Source: Clostridium sp. KNHs214 (GTDB taxonomy: Bacteria; Bacillota; Clostridia; Clostridiales; Clostridiaceae). From it: 64,000 nucleotides of DNA. The stretch is from contig NZ_JQMW01000009.1 of NCBI RefSeq assembly GCF_000744935.1, positions 62,001 to 126,000 on the forward strand, read 5' to 3'. The notes beneath the pieces were generated by a model, which had not been told where the DNA came from, searched no databases, and saw only the letters and a list, made by a program, of their open reading frames with translations. Positions 45,881 through 55,213 of this stretch are shown piece after piece (the first letter of the stretch is position 1; every line of letters starts with the position of its first letter). The position numbers were made by a program, and so were the translations under genes.

Positions 45881-47686
45881 ATGGAATGTAGATTAATATT
45901 ACAATCTAAATTAACAAATGAAGTGGATATAACATTAACAGAAATAGTTGAAAATAATATATTTTTAGCTAATGAAAGTTGCGGGGTAGTCTATAGCAAC
46001 CTAGAATATAGTGCTAAAATATATTTTGATAAAGATATTCAAAATATTAAATTTTATGTTAATGATACATTAAGAAAGAGTTATTACTGTGATGGAAAGA
46101 TATATTTTAATGATGACAATTTTTTAGATAATAGGATATTTTTAAATTATTTTGGATATGTAAGTATAAAAGTTTTTATTGAAGGTAATGATGGTAATTA
46201 TGAGTTTTATTCTGATTACTTAGACGTAGCAGTAAGAGATAACGTATCAAGTAATAATATAAGAAAAATGATAGATTATATAGCTGAAAATTCACAAAAA
46301 TATTTATTTCAAAAGGATGATAAAGTAAAGGATTTTGCAGATGTTATAAAAAGTAAAAATAAAAATATTGTTACTGAAATTTCTATACTTGAAAATATAA
46401 TATTTGAATATGAAAAAAATTTTAAGTATTATAAAACAAGTGCAAAATATAAAATAAAAAGTAACTATATAGTTGATGATTTCGAAAAGGTAAAGGAAAT
46501 AAATAATGAAACAATTCAATATATTATATCTAATCCACAGCAGTTAATAACGGTAAACTATAATACTGGAATTAGATATCATAAATTAAATTTACAGCCT
46601 AAAAAGACATTAATAAATAAAAATGAACTATGTTATGATATATATGAAAATAAGATAATTGTTGGATTTTTAAAGTATATTTATAATTCGCTGATAGATA
46701 AGATAGCATATGTAGAAAGTCAAAATAATAAACAACAGAAATATTATATTAATGTCGGATATGTATCATTGTCGAATGAAATATATACAAAGTTAAATGA
46801 TACCTTAAATAAATATAGAAAAAAAATATATGATATTAAGAATAAAGTTCAACAGCTTTATTTTATGTATAAGCAGACATTAAAATGTGAAGAAATAACC
46901 ATAAGTGGTATTCCTAACCCTACAGCTATCTTTATGGAAATACAGCATTATAGAAAAATATATAAGGTAATAAGAGATTGGTTTGAAGGTGGTAATTATA
47001 ATTTTGAGAGGGAAAAAATGATATTAACATTTTCAGAAGCAAGCCAGATTTATGAATATTACGTACTTTTTAATCTTAATAATTATATTATTGAAAATGG
47101 ATATTATTTAAAAAAGCCAAAAAAATTTTTATATACTCTTAAGAAAAGTGCTAAATATGTAAATACAAGATTTGAAAACACGTTTGTATTTGAAAAAAGT
47201 GGTACAAATATAACGGTATATTACCAACCTGTTATTTATCTTGATCAAGTATTTAATGATATAGGGTTATTTAGAAACAACGATATATCATTAAATGGTG
47301 AAAAGGCTCAATATTATACTCCAGACTATGTTATAAAAATAAATAAAGAAGGATTATCAGAATTTATAATTTTAGATGCAAAATGGTCTACTAATAAATC
47401 TGTTATTAATTATAGATTCAAAGAAATAGTATATAAATATATTTTTTCTATTAGCACAGTCCATAATAATGATAAAATAAGCAAGGTTTGGGTTATAAAT
47501 GGTCAAGAAATAGAAGACCAAAAGGAGAATATTTATAATTTTTATAATAGTAAATTTAAAAGCAGAAATGATGAGTTACAACCTTCAGCAAAAATTATAA
47601 CTTTAAATCCTAATGTAGATGTAATTATGCAAAAAAATTTTTTGAATCAATTATTTTCTAGTAACTGGACTAGGAAGAATATATAA
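45881..47686 (+). CDS. DUF2357 domain PD-(D/E)XK nuclease (McrC-like)
   Basis: About 601 residues. A beta-rich N-terminal part and DUF2357 region (up to ~350), helical middle (ASQIYEYYVLFNLNNYII) and a C-terminal nuclease with the catalytic D-(E/D)xK pattern: PDYVIKI (~480) and IILDAKWS (D499, K501). This is the effector expected to be driven by the AAA+ protein encoded 14 bases upstream. ATG at 45881 is favoured, since AAGAAGG lies eight bases away. Substrate (modified, viral or other DNA) unknown. Confidence 0.85.
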   Translation: MECRLILQSKLTNEVDITLTEIVENNIFLANESCGVVYSNLEYSAKIYFDKDIQNIKFYVNDTLRKSYYCDGKIYFNDDNFLDNRIFLNYFGYVSIKVFIEGNDGNYEFYSDYLDVAVRDNVSSNNIRKMIDYIAENSQKYLFQKDDKVKDFADVIKSKNKNIVTEISILENIIFEYEKNFKYYKTSAKYKIKSNYIVDDFEKVKEINNETIQYIISNPQQLITVNYNTGIRYHKLNLQPKKTLINKNELCYDIYENKIIVGFLKYIYNSLIDKIAYVESQNNKQQKYYINVGYVSLSNEIYTKLNDTLNKYRKKIYDIKNKVQQLYFMYKQTLKCEEITISGIPNPTAIFMEIQHYRKIYKVIRDWFEGGNYNFEREKMILTFSEASQIYEYYVLFNLNNYIIENGYYLKKPKKFLYTLKKSAKYVNTRFENTFVFEKSGTNITVYYQPVIYLDQVFNDIGLFRNNDISLNGEKAQYYTPDYVIKINKEGLSEFIILDAKWSTNKSVINYRFKEIVYKYIFSISTVHNNDKISKVWVINGQEIEDQKENIYNFYNSKFKSRNDELQPSAKIITLNPNVDVIMQKNFLNQLFSSNWTRKNI

Positions 47687-47891
47687 AATAATTGCTAGTA
47701 ACAAAAATATTTTTATAATTTGAAAGTAGATTTAATGATATATGTAATAATAAAAATATATATAAGTTATTAAAATATAATTTTAATTAAAGTATGTATA
47801 ATGGTTCAATGAAGTGAAAATTAGTTATAGTATATAGAGCTTCATTTTGGTAACTTAAAATAACAAAGTAAAGATTATTAAAATAGAATAT

Positions 47892-47953
47892 AAAATTTAT
47901 AGAAAAGAAACAGTGGTTTTATCTTGAACCACTGTTTCTTTTCTATAAATTTT
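47892..47953. terminator. 27-bp perfect inverted repeat
   Basis: Perfect 27-bp arms (beginning AAAATTTATAGAAAAGAAAC) around an eight-base loop. It could be a terminator of the McrBC-like operon, but it lies 206 bp past the stop and is much longer than usual. The rest of the 358-bp gap has no gene. Confidence 0.6.
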
Positions 47954-48044
47954 AAATGCATATTGTTGTTATTTTTAAATATGTATGTATAGATAAGGGG
48001 TATTTCTTAGTTTTAAGAGCAATTAATAAAGGAGATATAGTTAA

Positions 48045-50474
48045 GTGGTAAGGGAATCAGAATTTAGATCTTATGCATACATAAAAAACACTTTAAAGAA
48101 GTTAGGATGGAATACGAAAAATCCCCAAAGAGATTTAAATGGGCAATTATATACTCAAGGTGAATGTTTATCAAATTTATATATAAAATCTCAATTGATA
48201 AATTTAAAGCCAGAGTTTATTGTTAAAATAAGTGAAGAGATATATTGGATAATTGAGGCTAAAGGAAAAAACGCAGAATTAAATAAAGCAGTTAGTGAGG
48301 CAAAAGAGTATGGAAATTTAATCAATAAACATAAAAAAATAAAAGCAAAAATTGTTACTGGTGTTGCAGGAAATGATACTGATGGGTATGATGTTGAAAA
48401 TTATTATTTAGAAGAAAATAATGAATATAAAATAATTAAACATAATGGTATAGAAATAACTTCCTTATTGGCAGTTAATCAAGTTGAAATGTTAATAAAA
48501 AATAATAGTAGCAATTTAATGGATTTAAAAGTAGATGAGGAGCACATGCTTCATATAGCTGAAAATATTAATGAGGTTCTTCATTTAGCTTCCATAAATA
48601 AAGATGATCGTGCTGCGGTCATTGCTTCTTTATTGTTAGCTCAAATTGATTCAAAACTCAATCTTAATGAATCACCATCTATAATTGTAAGGGATATAAA
48701 TAATAGAGCTGAAGATGTTCTTATACGACATAATAAAAGAGAATTTTATGATTATATTGAAATTAAACTTCCTAATAATATACAAGCTCAGAAGAAATAT
48801 AAAAAAGCATTAATGAAGACAATGAGTTTATTAAATGAAATTAATATAAAGGCTGCTATGAATTCAGGAACGGATATACTGGGTAAGTTTTATGAAGTAT
48901 TTTTAAAGTATGGTAATGGAGCAAAAGATATTGGAATAGTATTAACTCCTAGGCAAATTACAAAATTTGCTTGTGAAGTATTAGATATAAATGAGAATGA
49001 TATAGTATACGATCCAACATGTGGTACAGGAGGCTTTTTAGTATCTGCATATGATTATGTTAGAAAAAATTGTTCTATAGAAAAGTTAGATGATTTTAAA
49101 AAACATAAAATTTTTGGAATTGAACAACAACCTAAAATTGCTTCGCTTGCTATTGTAAATATGATATTTAGAGGAGATGGAAAAAATAACATTATTAATG
49201 ATGATTGTTTAAAAAAACATATTACAAGAAAAAAGATAAATGAATCATTTTCAGCAGAATACTTAACTAGTAATACTAGTGACGAAGAAAGAATTTATAA
49301 TAAATTTAGGCCTATTACTAAAGTATTAATGAACCCGCCTTTTTCTTTAAAACCTAAAGATGAAAAAGAATATAAATTTATTGAGCATGCGTTAGATCAA
49401 ATGCAAGATGGAGGAATATTGTTTAGTGTATTACCATATTCGGTATTAGTTAAGCAAGAAGATAGTCTTAGATTTCGAAAAAAATTATTGAGAGATAATA
49501 CCCTGTTAAGTGTTATTACATTTCCAAAAGATTTATTTTATCCTGTAGGTGTTCAATCAGTAGGAATAATAATAAAAAAAGGTATTTCACATCCATGGAA
49601 GCAGAATGTTTTATGGATAAGGGCATTGAAAGATGGGTATATAAAAGTAAAAGGAAAGAGGCTATTTTGTGAGAATGAACAAAATCATATAGAAAAAATA
49701 AAAAACCTTGTAAGACAGTTTATTAAGGAACCTAGTATGAGGATTAAAGAAATAGACAAATTTCAGATAGCGTCTGTAATTGATATTAAAGATGATAGTT
49801 TAGAATTGGTACCAGAAGTATATTTAACAGAAAATAAAAATTTGCCTTTTTCAGAAATAATAAATGGAATTGATGAAGTTATTACTAGATTTATAGCTTT
49901 TTCTATACTTAATAAAATGATTTCATTAGATGAATTAAGTTATATGGGCATAAAAAGTAAAAAAATAGAACATAATTCACCATTAAATTTAATGGAAGTA
50001 TCAATACTAGATATATTAGGCAAACCTAATAAAGGACCATATCATGTACATGGACAATTATTAGAAGGTGATATTCCATTGATTTCTACTACAACACAAA
50101 ATAATGGAATTGTTGGATTATATGAAATACCAGACAGAAATATATTCAAAAATGCTATAACCATAGCATGTGATGGAACACCACTTACAACTTTTTATCA
50201 TCCATATAAATTTACTGCTAAAGATAATGTTCTAGTATTTAATCTTTCAAATAAAATTAAATTAGCTACAGTATTTTATATTATAATGGAAATTAATAGA
50301 GTTAAATGGAGATTTTCATATGGAAGGAAATGTTATTTAAATAAGGTAGATAAGATAAAAATATTGTTACCATGTAAGAATAATAAAGAAATTGATGATG
50401 AATATATAGAAAGATTAATGAAGTCATTTTCGGGGTGGAAATTGGTGAAAAAAATTATAAGTAAGTATAATTAA
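48045..50474 (+). CDS. Single-chain restriction-modification protein (nuclease + N6 methylase + specificity domain)
   Basis: 809 residues. N-terminal PD-(D/E)XK-like domain with PEFIVKI (~56) and IIEAKGK (E71, K73); helical linker; type I-like N6-adenine methylase with motif I DPTCGTGGF (~323) and catalytic NPPF (~428); then one HsdS-like target-recognition domain (~640-809, GDIPLISTTTQNNGIVG ... DNVLVFN). All three activities lie in one chain, as in type IIG/BcgI-like or type I-derived enzymes. No separate hsdR or hsdS gene exists. GTG start after AAAGGAGAT. Confidence 0.85.
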   Translation: MVRESEFRSYAYIKNTLKKLGWNTKNPQRDLNGQLYTQGECLSNLYIKSQLINLKPEFIVKISEEIYWIIEAKGKNAELNKAVSEAKEYGNLINKHKKIKAKIVTGVAGNDTDGYDVENYYLEENNEYKIIKHNGIEITSLLAVNQVEMLIKNNSSNLMDLKVDEEHMLHIAENINEVLHLASINKDDRAAVIASLLLAQIDSKLNLNESPSIIVRDINNRAEDVLIRHNKREFYDYIEIKLPNNIQAQKKYKKALMKTMSLLNEINIKAAMNSGTDILGKFYEVFLKYGNGAKDIGIVLTPRQITKFACEVLDINENDIVYDPTCGTGGFLVSAYDYVRKNCSIEKLDDFKKHKIFGIEQQPKIASLAIVNMIFRGDGKNNIINDDCLKKHITRKKINESFSAEYLTSNTSDEERIYNKFRPITKVLMNPPFSLKPKDEKEYKFIEHALDQMQDGGILFSVLPYSVLVKQEDSLRFRKKLLRDNTLLSVITFPKDLFYPVGVQSVGIIIKKGISHPWKQNVLWIRALKDGYIKVKGKRLFCENEQNHIEKIKNLVRQFIKEPSMRIKEIDKFQIASVIDIKDDSLELVPEVYLTENKNLPFSEIINGIDEVITRFIAFSILNKMISLDELSYMGIKSKKIEHNSPLNLMEVSILDILGKPNKGPYHVHGQLLEGDIPLISTTTQNNGIVGLYEIPDRNIFKNAITIACDGTPLTTFYHPYKFTAKDNVLVFNLSNKIKLATVFYIIMEINRVKWRFSYGRKCYLNKVDKIKILLPCKNNKEIDDEYIERLMKSFSGWKLVKKIISKYN

Positions 50475-50727
50475 ATTAACAAATTACCTGAAAAAGAGAT
50501 GTTGAAAAATACAAAATATTTCTTAAATTAAAGAAGAAATCCATTTTGTTAATTATTTTGACTACAATGTCGTAAGGCTTGCCACATTTAAGTATATAAG
50601 TTTGGTATAACACAAAGGCAGTATTGAATATTTAATTTCACAAAAATGTAAAGATTTAGATAGAAAAATCGCATAAAAAATTCAACTTTTGTATATAGAA
50701 TATTGATATAGGACTAGGTATAGATAA

Positions 50728-50773
50728 AAAAGTAAACTATCTAAACTTTACTAAGTATGGATAGTTTACTTTT
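50728..50773 (-). terminator. Terminator of the 50780 gene
   Basis: AAAAGTAAACTATC / GATAGTTTACTTTT stem with T run on the minus strand, seven bases past the stop. The remaining ~250 bp to 50475 are AT-rich without a gene. Confidence 0.85.
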
Positions 50774-50779
50774 AAATAT

Positions 50780-51391
50780 TTATAAATACCAAAGGGGAGA
50801 AATGTTTGATTCATATTTAGATGAGTTTTTATTTTCCTTATTAGTATATTTAGCTAATGGGGGTTGTCTATTACATACACTCATACAAAGATTATCAATT
50901 TCTTTTGGATTGTCAATAAATTCTCGAATCCACCCTTGTAGAAATAGTGTTGGAGGATCATACTTACTTTCACGATTAGAAGTATAAGAATAAGCTTGCT
51001 CTATAATAAATAATTGAGCTAATATTGCAGTAATATTAAGAGAATTTAAAAAATGCTCAAAATTTTCGTTTTTTAATATTTGAATCTCTTTTATTGGGTC
51101 ATTTCCATAAAATATATTATCAAATGCCAGCAAAAGTGGCTTTTTTAATTCAGGTCTACATCTAACTCTTAAGTTTAAATCAATTAAAACCCTAAGATGG
51201 TTAGGGCGGAATTCTCTTTTATTCTCAGAAAACCAAATTTGAAAATTCCTATTTGAATCATAGTTATTAAATCGTTTTGGTAGTTTAGATGGTCTATAAA
51301 TGTAAATTTCAGAAATATTTTCTTTATAGATTAATTTTTTAGTATCAAATTGTAGTTCTTTTACAATATTTAAGAGTTCATCATATTTCAT
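50780..51391 (-). CDS. Uncharacterised protein divergent from methyltransferase; possible restriction enzyme
   Basis: 203 residues, soluble, not recognised with confidence. Features: LPKRFNNYDSNRNFQIWF, then RPNHLRVLIDLNLRVRCRPELK, and aromatic-rich C-terminal part ending PLWYL. No obvious PD-(D/E)XK or HNH signature. It is divergent from the DNA methyltransferase at 51556 with a 164-bp shared promoter region, the usual arrangement of type II restriction-modification pairs, so it could be the cognate nuclease or a control protein. AAGGAGG precedes the ATG. Confidence 0.65.
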   Translation of the reverse strand: MKYDELLNIVKELQFDTKKLIYKENISEIYIYRPSKLPKRFNNYDSNRNFQIWFSENKREFRPNHLRVLIDLNLRVRCRPELKKPLLLAFDNIFYGNDPIKEIQILKNENFEHFLNSLNITAILAQLFIIEQAYSYTSNRESKYDPPTLFLQGWIREFIDNPKEIDNLCMSVCNRQPPLAKYTNKENKNSSKYESNISPLWYL

Positions 51392-51555
51392 TAAAAATAC
51401 CTCCTTGATTTAGATAGTAGTTGTTATTGTAATGATTAAAAGTTTTATTTAAATATAAAATTCTATAGTAAGTAGTTAAATCCTCTTACTTCGATATTGA
51501 TTAATAAATAATTTTCTGGGGAAAATTCATAATAAATACATTTAGGGGTGAGCTT

Positions 51556-52272
51556 ATGGAGAAGAATTTTAAATTGGAGACGGATACCATATGGAATTTT
51601 GAAGAAAGAGGTAATTGGTGTACTCATAGGGGGGATTATCCAGGAAACTGGAGTCCATATGTACCTAAAAATATAATATTAAGATATTCTAAAGAAGGGG
51701 AGTTTGTTTTAGACCAATTTGTAGGTAGTGGGACGACTTTAATAGAAGCATGTTTATTAAATAGAAAGATTATTGGTTGTGATATTAATGATAGAGCTTT
51801 AAATATTTGCAGTGATAGGATTAAAAATCTTAGTAAAAAGGATAATGTATTTTTAAAGAAAAGAGATGCTAGAAATTTGTATGATATAAAAGATGAATCC
51901 ATAGATTTAATATGTACTCATCCACCATATGCTAACATCATTAAATATAGTAAAAATATAGATGGAGATATATCACTACTTGATATAGAAGAATTTTATG
52001 AAGCTATGAAAGATGTGGCTAAAGAATGTTATAGGGTATTAAAAAAAGAAAAGTATTGTTCTATACTTATGGGGGACACTAGAAAAAGAGGATTTATTAT
52101 TCCTTTAGCATTTAACGTATTGAATATATTCATGAATTCCGGATTTAAATTAAAAGAAATAATAATAAAACAGCAACATAATTGTAAGTCCACTGAATAC
52201 TGGAGAGATATAAGTATAAAAAGAAATTTTTATTTGATTGCTCATGAGTATTTGTTTGTTTTTAAAAAGTAA
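51556..52272 (+). CDS. DNA methyltransferase (N4-cytosine/N6-adenine type)
   Basis: 238 residues with motif I-like DQFVGSGTT (~53-61) after the motif X region (YVPKNIILRYSKEGE), and the catalytic tetrapeptide HPPY (CTHPPYANI, ~120), a variant of S/D-PPY. Order X-I-IV suggests the beta class. It modifies an exocyclic amino group; which base is not clear. Divergent partner at 50780. It lies just ahead of the DpnII-type operon but probably has its own role. Confidence 0.85.
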   Translation: MEKNFKLETDTIWNFEERGNWCTHRGDYPGNWSPYVPKNIILRYSKEGEFVLDQFVGSGTTLIEACLLNRKIIGCDINDRALNICSDRIKNLSKKDNVFLKKRDARNLYDIKDESIDLICTHPPYANIIKYSKNIDGDISLLDIEEFYEAMKDVAKECYRVLKKEKYCSILMGDTRKRGFIIPLAFNVLNIFMNSGFKLKEIIIKQQHNCKSTEYWRDISIKRNFYLIAHEYLFVFKK

Positions 52273-52339
52273 CTTTTGAATTTTAAATACTAGTAATGTA
52301 TAATTTATTAGTATGGTATATTAAATTTAAAAGGGAAAA

Positions 52340-53098
52340 GTGATAAAAATGATTTATTACAAAGGAAATAATTATAAGCTTTATATGGGAGATTGTTTAA
52401 AAGAGTTAAAAAGAATAGAAACAAAATCTGTGGATATGATTTTTGCAGATCCGCCATATCGGCTTAGTAACGATGGAATAACTTGTAAATCAGGAAAAAT
52501 GTCAAGTGTTAATAAAGGTGATTGGGATAAGTCTAGAGGTATAAAAGAGGATTACAATTTTAATAAAAGATGGATTAGAGCGTGTAATAGAGTTTTAAAA
52601 GACGATGGGACTATGTGGATTTCTGGTACATATCATGTAATTCATTCTATTGCATTTATATTACTTGAAATGGGTGATTATATTATTAATGAAATAGCTT
52701 GGGTTAAACCTAATGCTGCTCCTAATATGGGGTGCAGGTGTTTTACAGCTAGTCAAGAAACACTATTATGGGTAAAGAAAGATAAAAAGGCTAAACATGT
52801 ATTTAATTATAGTTTTATGAAGGAATTAAATGGTGGAAAGCAGATGAGAAGTGTATGGACAATTCCTACTACACCTAAGAGAGAAAAGGTGTATGGATAT
52901 CATCCTACTCAAAAACCAAAGGAATTATTGTATAGATGTATAATGGCAAGTACTGGTAAGGGACAATTAATATTAGATCCATTTTGCGGCTCAGGAACTA
53001 CAGGGGTTGTTGCAGTAGAAAATGAAAGAAAATTTATAGGAATAGATAATTTAGAAGAATATGTAGAACTTACAAACAAAAGAATAGAAGCAATTTAG
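52340..53098 (+). CDS. dpnA: DpnA-like DNA adenine methyltransferase (second methylase of DpnII system)
   Basis: 252 residues, beta-class: motif IV ADPPYRLS (~35-42) precedes motif I DPFCGSGTT (~213-221), and YHPTQKP is conserved. It matches DpnA, which in the pneumococcal DpnII system methylates GATC, also on single-stranded DNA. A GTG at 52340 or ATG at 52349 may start it. Followed 12 bases later by the Dam-type dpnM. Confidence 0.88.
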   Translation: MIKMIYYKGNNYKLYMGDCLKELKRIETKSVDMIFADPPYRLSNDGITCKSGKMSSVNKGDWDKSRGIKEDYNFNKRWIRACNRVLKDDGTMWISGTYHVIHSIAFILLEMGDYIINEIAWVKPNAAPNMGCRCFTASQETLLWVKKDKKAKHVFNYSFMKELNGGKQMRSVWTIPTTPKREKVYGYHPTQKPKELLYRCIMASTGKGQLILDPFCGSGTTGVVAVENERKFIGIDNLEEYVELTNKRIEAI

Positions 53099-53110
53099 GG
53101 AGGAATTTAA

Positions 53111-54034
53111 TTGACATATAGTAATGCAAAGCCATTTTTAAAATGGGCAGGAGGAAAAACACAGTTACTTGAGCAATTTCAAAATTATTATCCTGAAACG
53201 TTAAAGGCAGGAATGATAAAGAGATACATAGAACCTTTTTTAGGTGGAGGAGCAGTTTTTTTTGATCTTATTTCAAAATATGAATTTGAAGAAGTAATTT
53301 TAAATGATATTAATGAAGAGGTAATTTTAACTTATAATGTTATAAAACAAAAAGTGTATGAACTTATACAATTTTTATCCGAGCTAGAAAAACAGTATTT
53401 ACAAGTGGATACTGAAGAACAAGAAAAAATATTTTATGAGCAAAGAGAAAAATTTAATCAAGAAAAGAGTACCACAGATTATTTAAATTATTCAGATGAT
53501 TGGATTTCTCATGCTGGTAGAATGATTTTTTTAAACAAAACTTGTTTTAATGGATTGTATAGACAAAATAGAAAAGGAAAGTATAATGTACCTTTTGGTA
53601 AAAGAAAAAAAGTAACCATATGCGATGAAAGCAATTTAATGGAAGTAAATAGAGCACTACAAGGAGTAAAATTAAAAATAGGAGATTTTCAAGAATTATC
53701 GGATTATGTGGATGAAAATACATTTATTTATATAGATCCGCCATATAGACCACTAAATGCTACTTCAAGTTTTAATGATTATTCAAAAGAACCTTTTAAT
53801 GATGATAGCCAAATAAGATTAGCAGATTGGACAAAATTGCTAGATTCTAAAAAAGCCTTTTTTATGCTAAGTAACTCGGATCCAACAAATACAGATCCTG
53901 AGGATAAATTTTTTGAGAACTTATATAAGAATTTTACTATCAATAAAGTAAAGGCAAGTAGAGCAATAAATAGTAAAGGTAGCGGTAGGGGTAAGGTAAA
54001 TGAACTATTAATATTAAATTATAAAAGTGAGTAG
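53111..54034 (+). CDS. dpnM: Dam-family GATC adenine methyltransferase (DpnM-like)
   Basis: 307 residues, alpha-class: FLKWAGGKTQLL (AdoMet motif, ~8-19), YIEPFLGGGAVFFDL, and catalytic DPPY (YIDPPYRPL, ~207-212). Matches the Dam/DpnII group that modifies GATC. TTG start ten bases after GGGAGG. A hairpin terminator follows at 54085, before the endonuclease gene. Confidence 0.92.
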   Translation: MTYSNAKPFLKWAGGKTQLLEQFQNYYPETLKAGMIKRYIEPFLGGGAVFFDLISKYEFEEVILNDINEEVILTYNVIKQKVYELIQFLSELEKQYLQVDTEEQEKIFYEQREKFNQEKSTTDYLNYSDDWISHAGRMIFLNKTCFNGLYRQNRKGKYNVPFGKRKKVTICDESNLMEVNRALQGVKLKIGDFQELSDYVDENTFIYIDPPYRPLNATSSFNDYSKEPFNDDSQIRLADWTKLLDSKKAFFMLSNSDPTNTDPEDKFFENLYKNFTINKVKASRAINSKGSGRGKVNELLILNYKSE

Positions 54035-54084
54035 TATATGAACAAAGAGTTTTAAATAATTACTCTTTAAAAATGCTAATATTT

Positions 54085-54108
54085 AAGCACCTTAAGGGTG
54101 CTTATTTT
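54085..54108 (+). terminator. Terminator between dpnM-like gene and endonuclease gene
   Basis: AAGCACC TTAA GGGTGCTT followed by ATTTTTG. The endonuclease gene must then use its own promoter or readthrough, which could delay its expression. Confidence 0.85.
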
Positions 54109-54234
54109 TGATTTTGTATAGGAGTTTGCGATATAATAAAAGGTAGTTGTTAGTAAAAATGATATTAAATATATTTTATAAAAATAAAAAAATGTATACT
54201 ATAAATTATAGGGAATAGGGGGAGAAAAATAAGT

Positions 54235-55137
54235 ATGAGTATAAATTATGAAAAAAATGTGGAAACGTTCAAATATCTTTTAGATACATTAAAAGATTCT
54301 ATTAAAGGTTGGGACTATTTTGTTAACTGGGATAAGGTAAATAATAATGTAAGGGATATTGAGATACAGTTAAATATCCTTAATTATTTGATTGGAAAAG
54401 AGAATATTTATGATGAAGCAAAATATTTGATTAAAAAACATCCAGAAGTTATTAAAGTAATTCCTGTGCTTATAGCATGTAGAGAAAAAAAGTTTGAAAT
54501 TGTAACTTTTGATGCTAAAGGTGCTTCTGAAAGAAAAGGATATGCATTTAATAAATATAAATCATTAGATGATAGTAGAATTGATGATATTGTTGAGTTT
54601 ATGGATAAAGCTAAGATACTAGATTTGTTTGCAAATAAATCAATTAAGAATATAGTTGATTATGTATTTGGCATTGAAGTAGGGCTAGATAGCAATGGGA
54701 GGAAGAATCGCTCAGGACATGCCATGGAGGATATTGTGGAGAAATTTATTTTGAAGGTTTGTGAGGAAAAGGGGTTTTGTTATTTAAAAGAAGCTACTCC
54801 AAGCCATATAAAAAGTGAGTGGGGTTATAAAGTAACTGTAGATAAAACAGCAAGAAGGTTTGATTTTGCCATAAATACAGGGTGTAAGCTTTATCTAGTA
54901 GAAACTAATTATTATGGTGGTGGTGGTTCTAAGCTTAAGGCTACTGCTGGGGAATACAAAACACTTCAAGATATAACTACACAGGATGGGCATGAATTAA
55001 TTTGGATAACTGATGGAAAAGGGTGGCTATCAGCTAATAGGCCATTGGAGGAAGCATTTTATCATAATAAGTATATAATTAATTTGACAATGTTACAAAA
55101 TGGGTTATTGGATGATATATTAGAGGAAGCTGACTAA
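54235..55137 (+). CDS. dpnB: DpnII-type restriction endonuclease (GATC)
   Basis: 300 residues, the size of R.DpnII/MboI. Conserved GLDSNGRKNRSGHAMEDIVE (~158-177) and the catalytic-core segment YLVETNYYGGGGSKLKATAGEY (~220-241) are unmistakable. It cuts unmethylated GATC. Protection comes from the two methylases upstream. The gene is 200 bp past dpnM, behind a terminator. GGGGGAG ribosome-binding site. Confidence 0.93.
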   Translation: MSINYEKNVETFKYLLDTLKDSIKGWDYFVNWDKVNNNVRDIEIQLNILNYLIGKENIYDEAKYLIKKHPEVIKVIPVLIACREKKFEIVTFDAKGASERKGYAFNKYKSLDDSRIDDIVEFMDKAKILDLFANKSIKNIVDYVFGIEVGLDSNGRKNRSGHAMEDIVEKFILKVCEEKGFCYLKEATPSHIKSEWGYKVTVDKTARRFDFAINTGCKLYLVETNYYGGGGSKLKATAGEYKTLQDITTQDGHELIWITDGKGWLSANRPLEEAFYHNKYIINLTMLQNGLLDDILEEAD

Positions 55138-55213
55138 TCTTAATTTATGAGAGTATGTGTTGCTTAGAATATTATGTAATATGTAAAAGCTAGAGGGAAG
55201 AGGAGGGTTTTAT

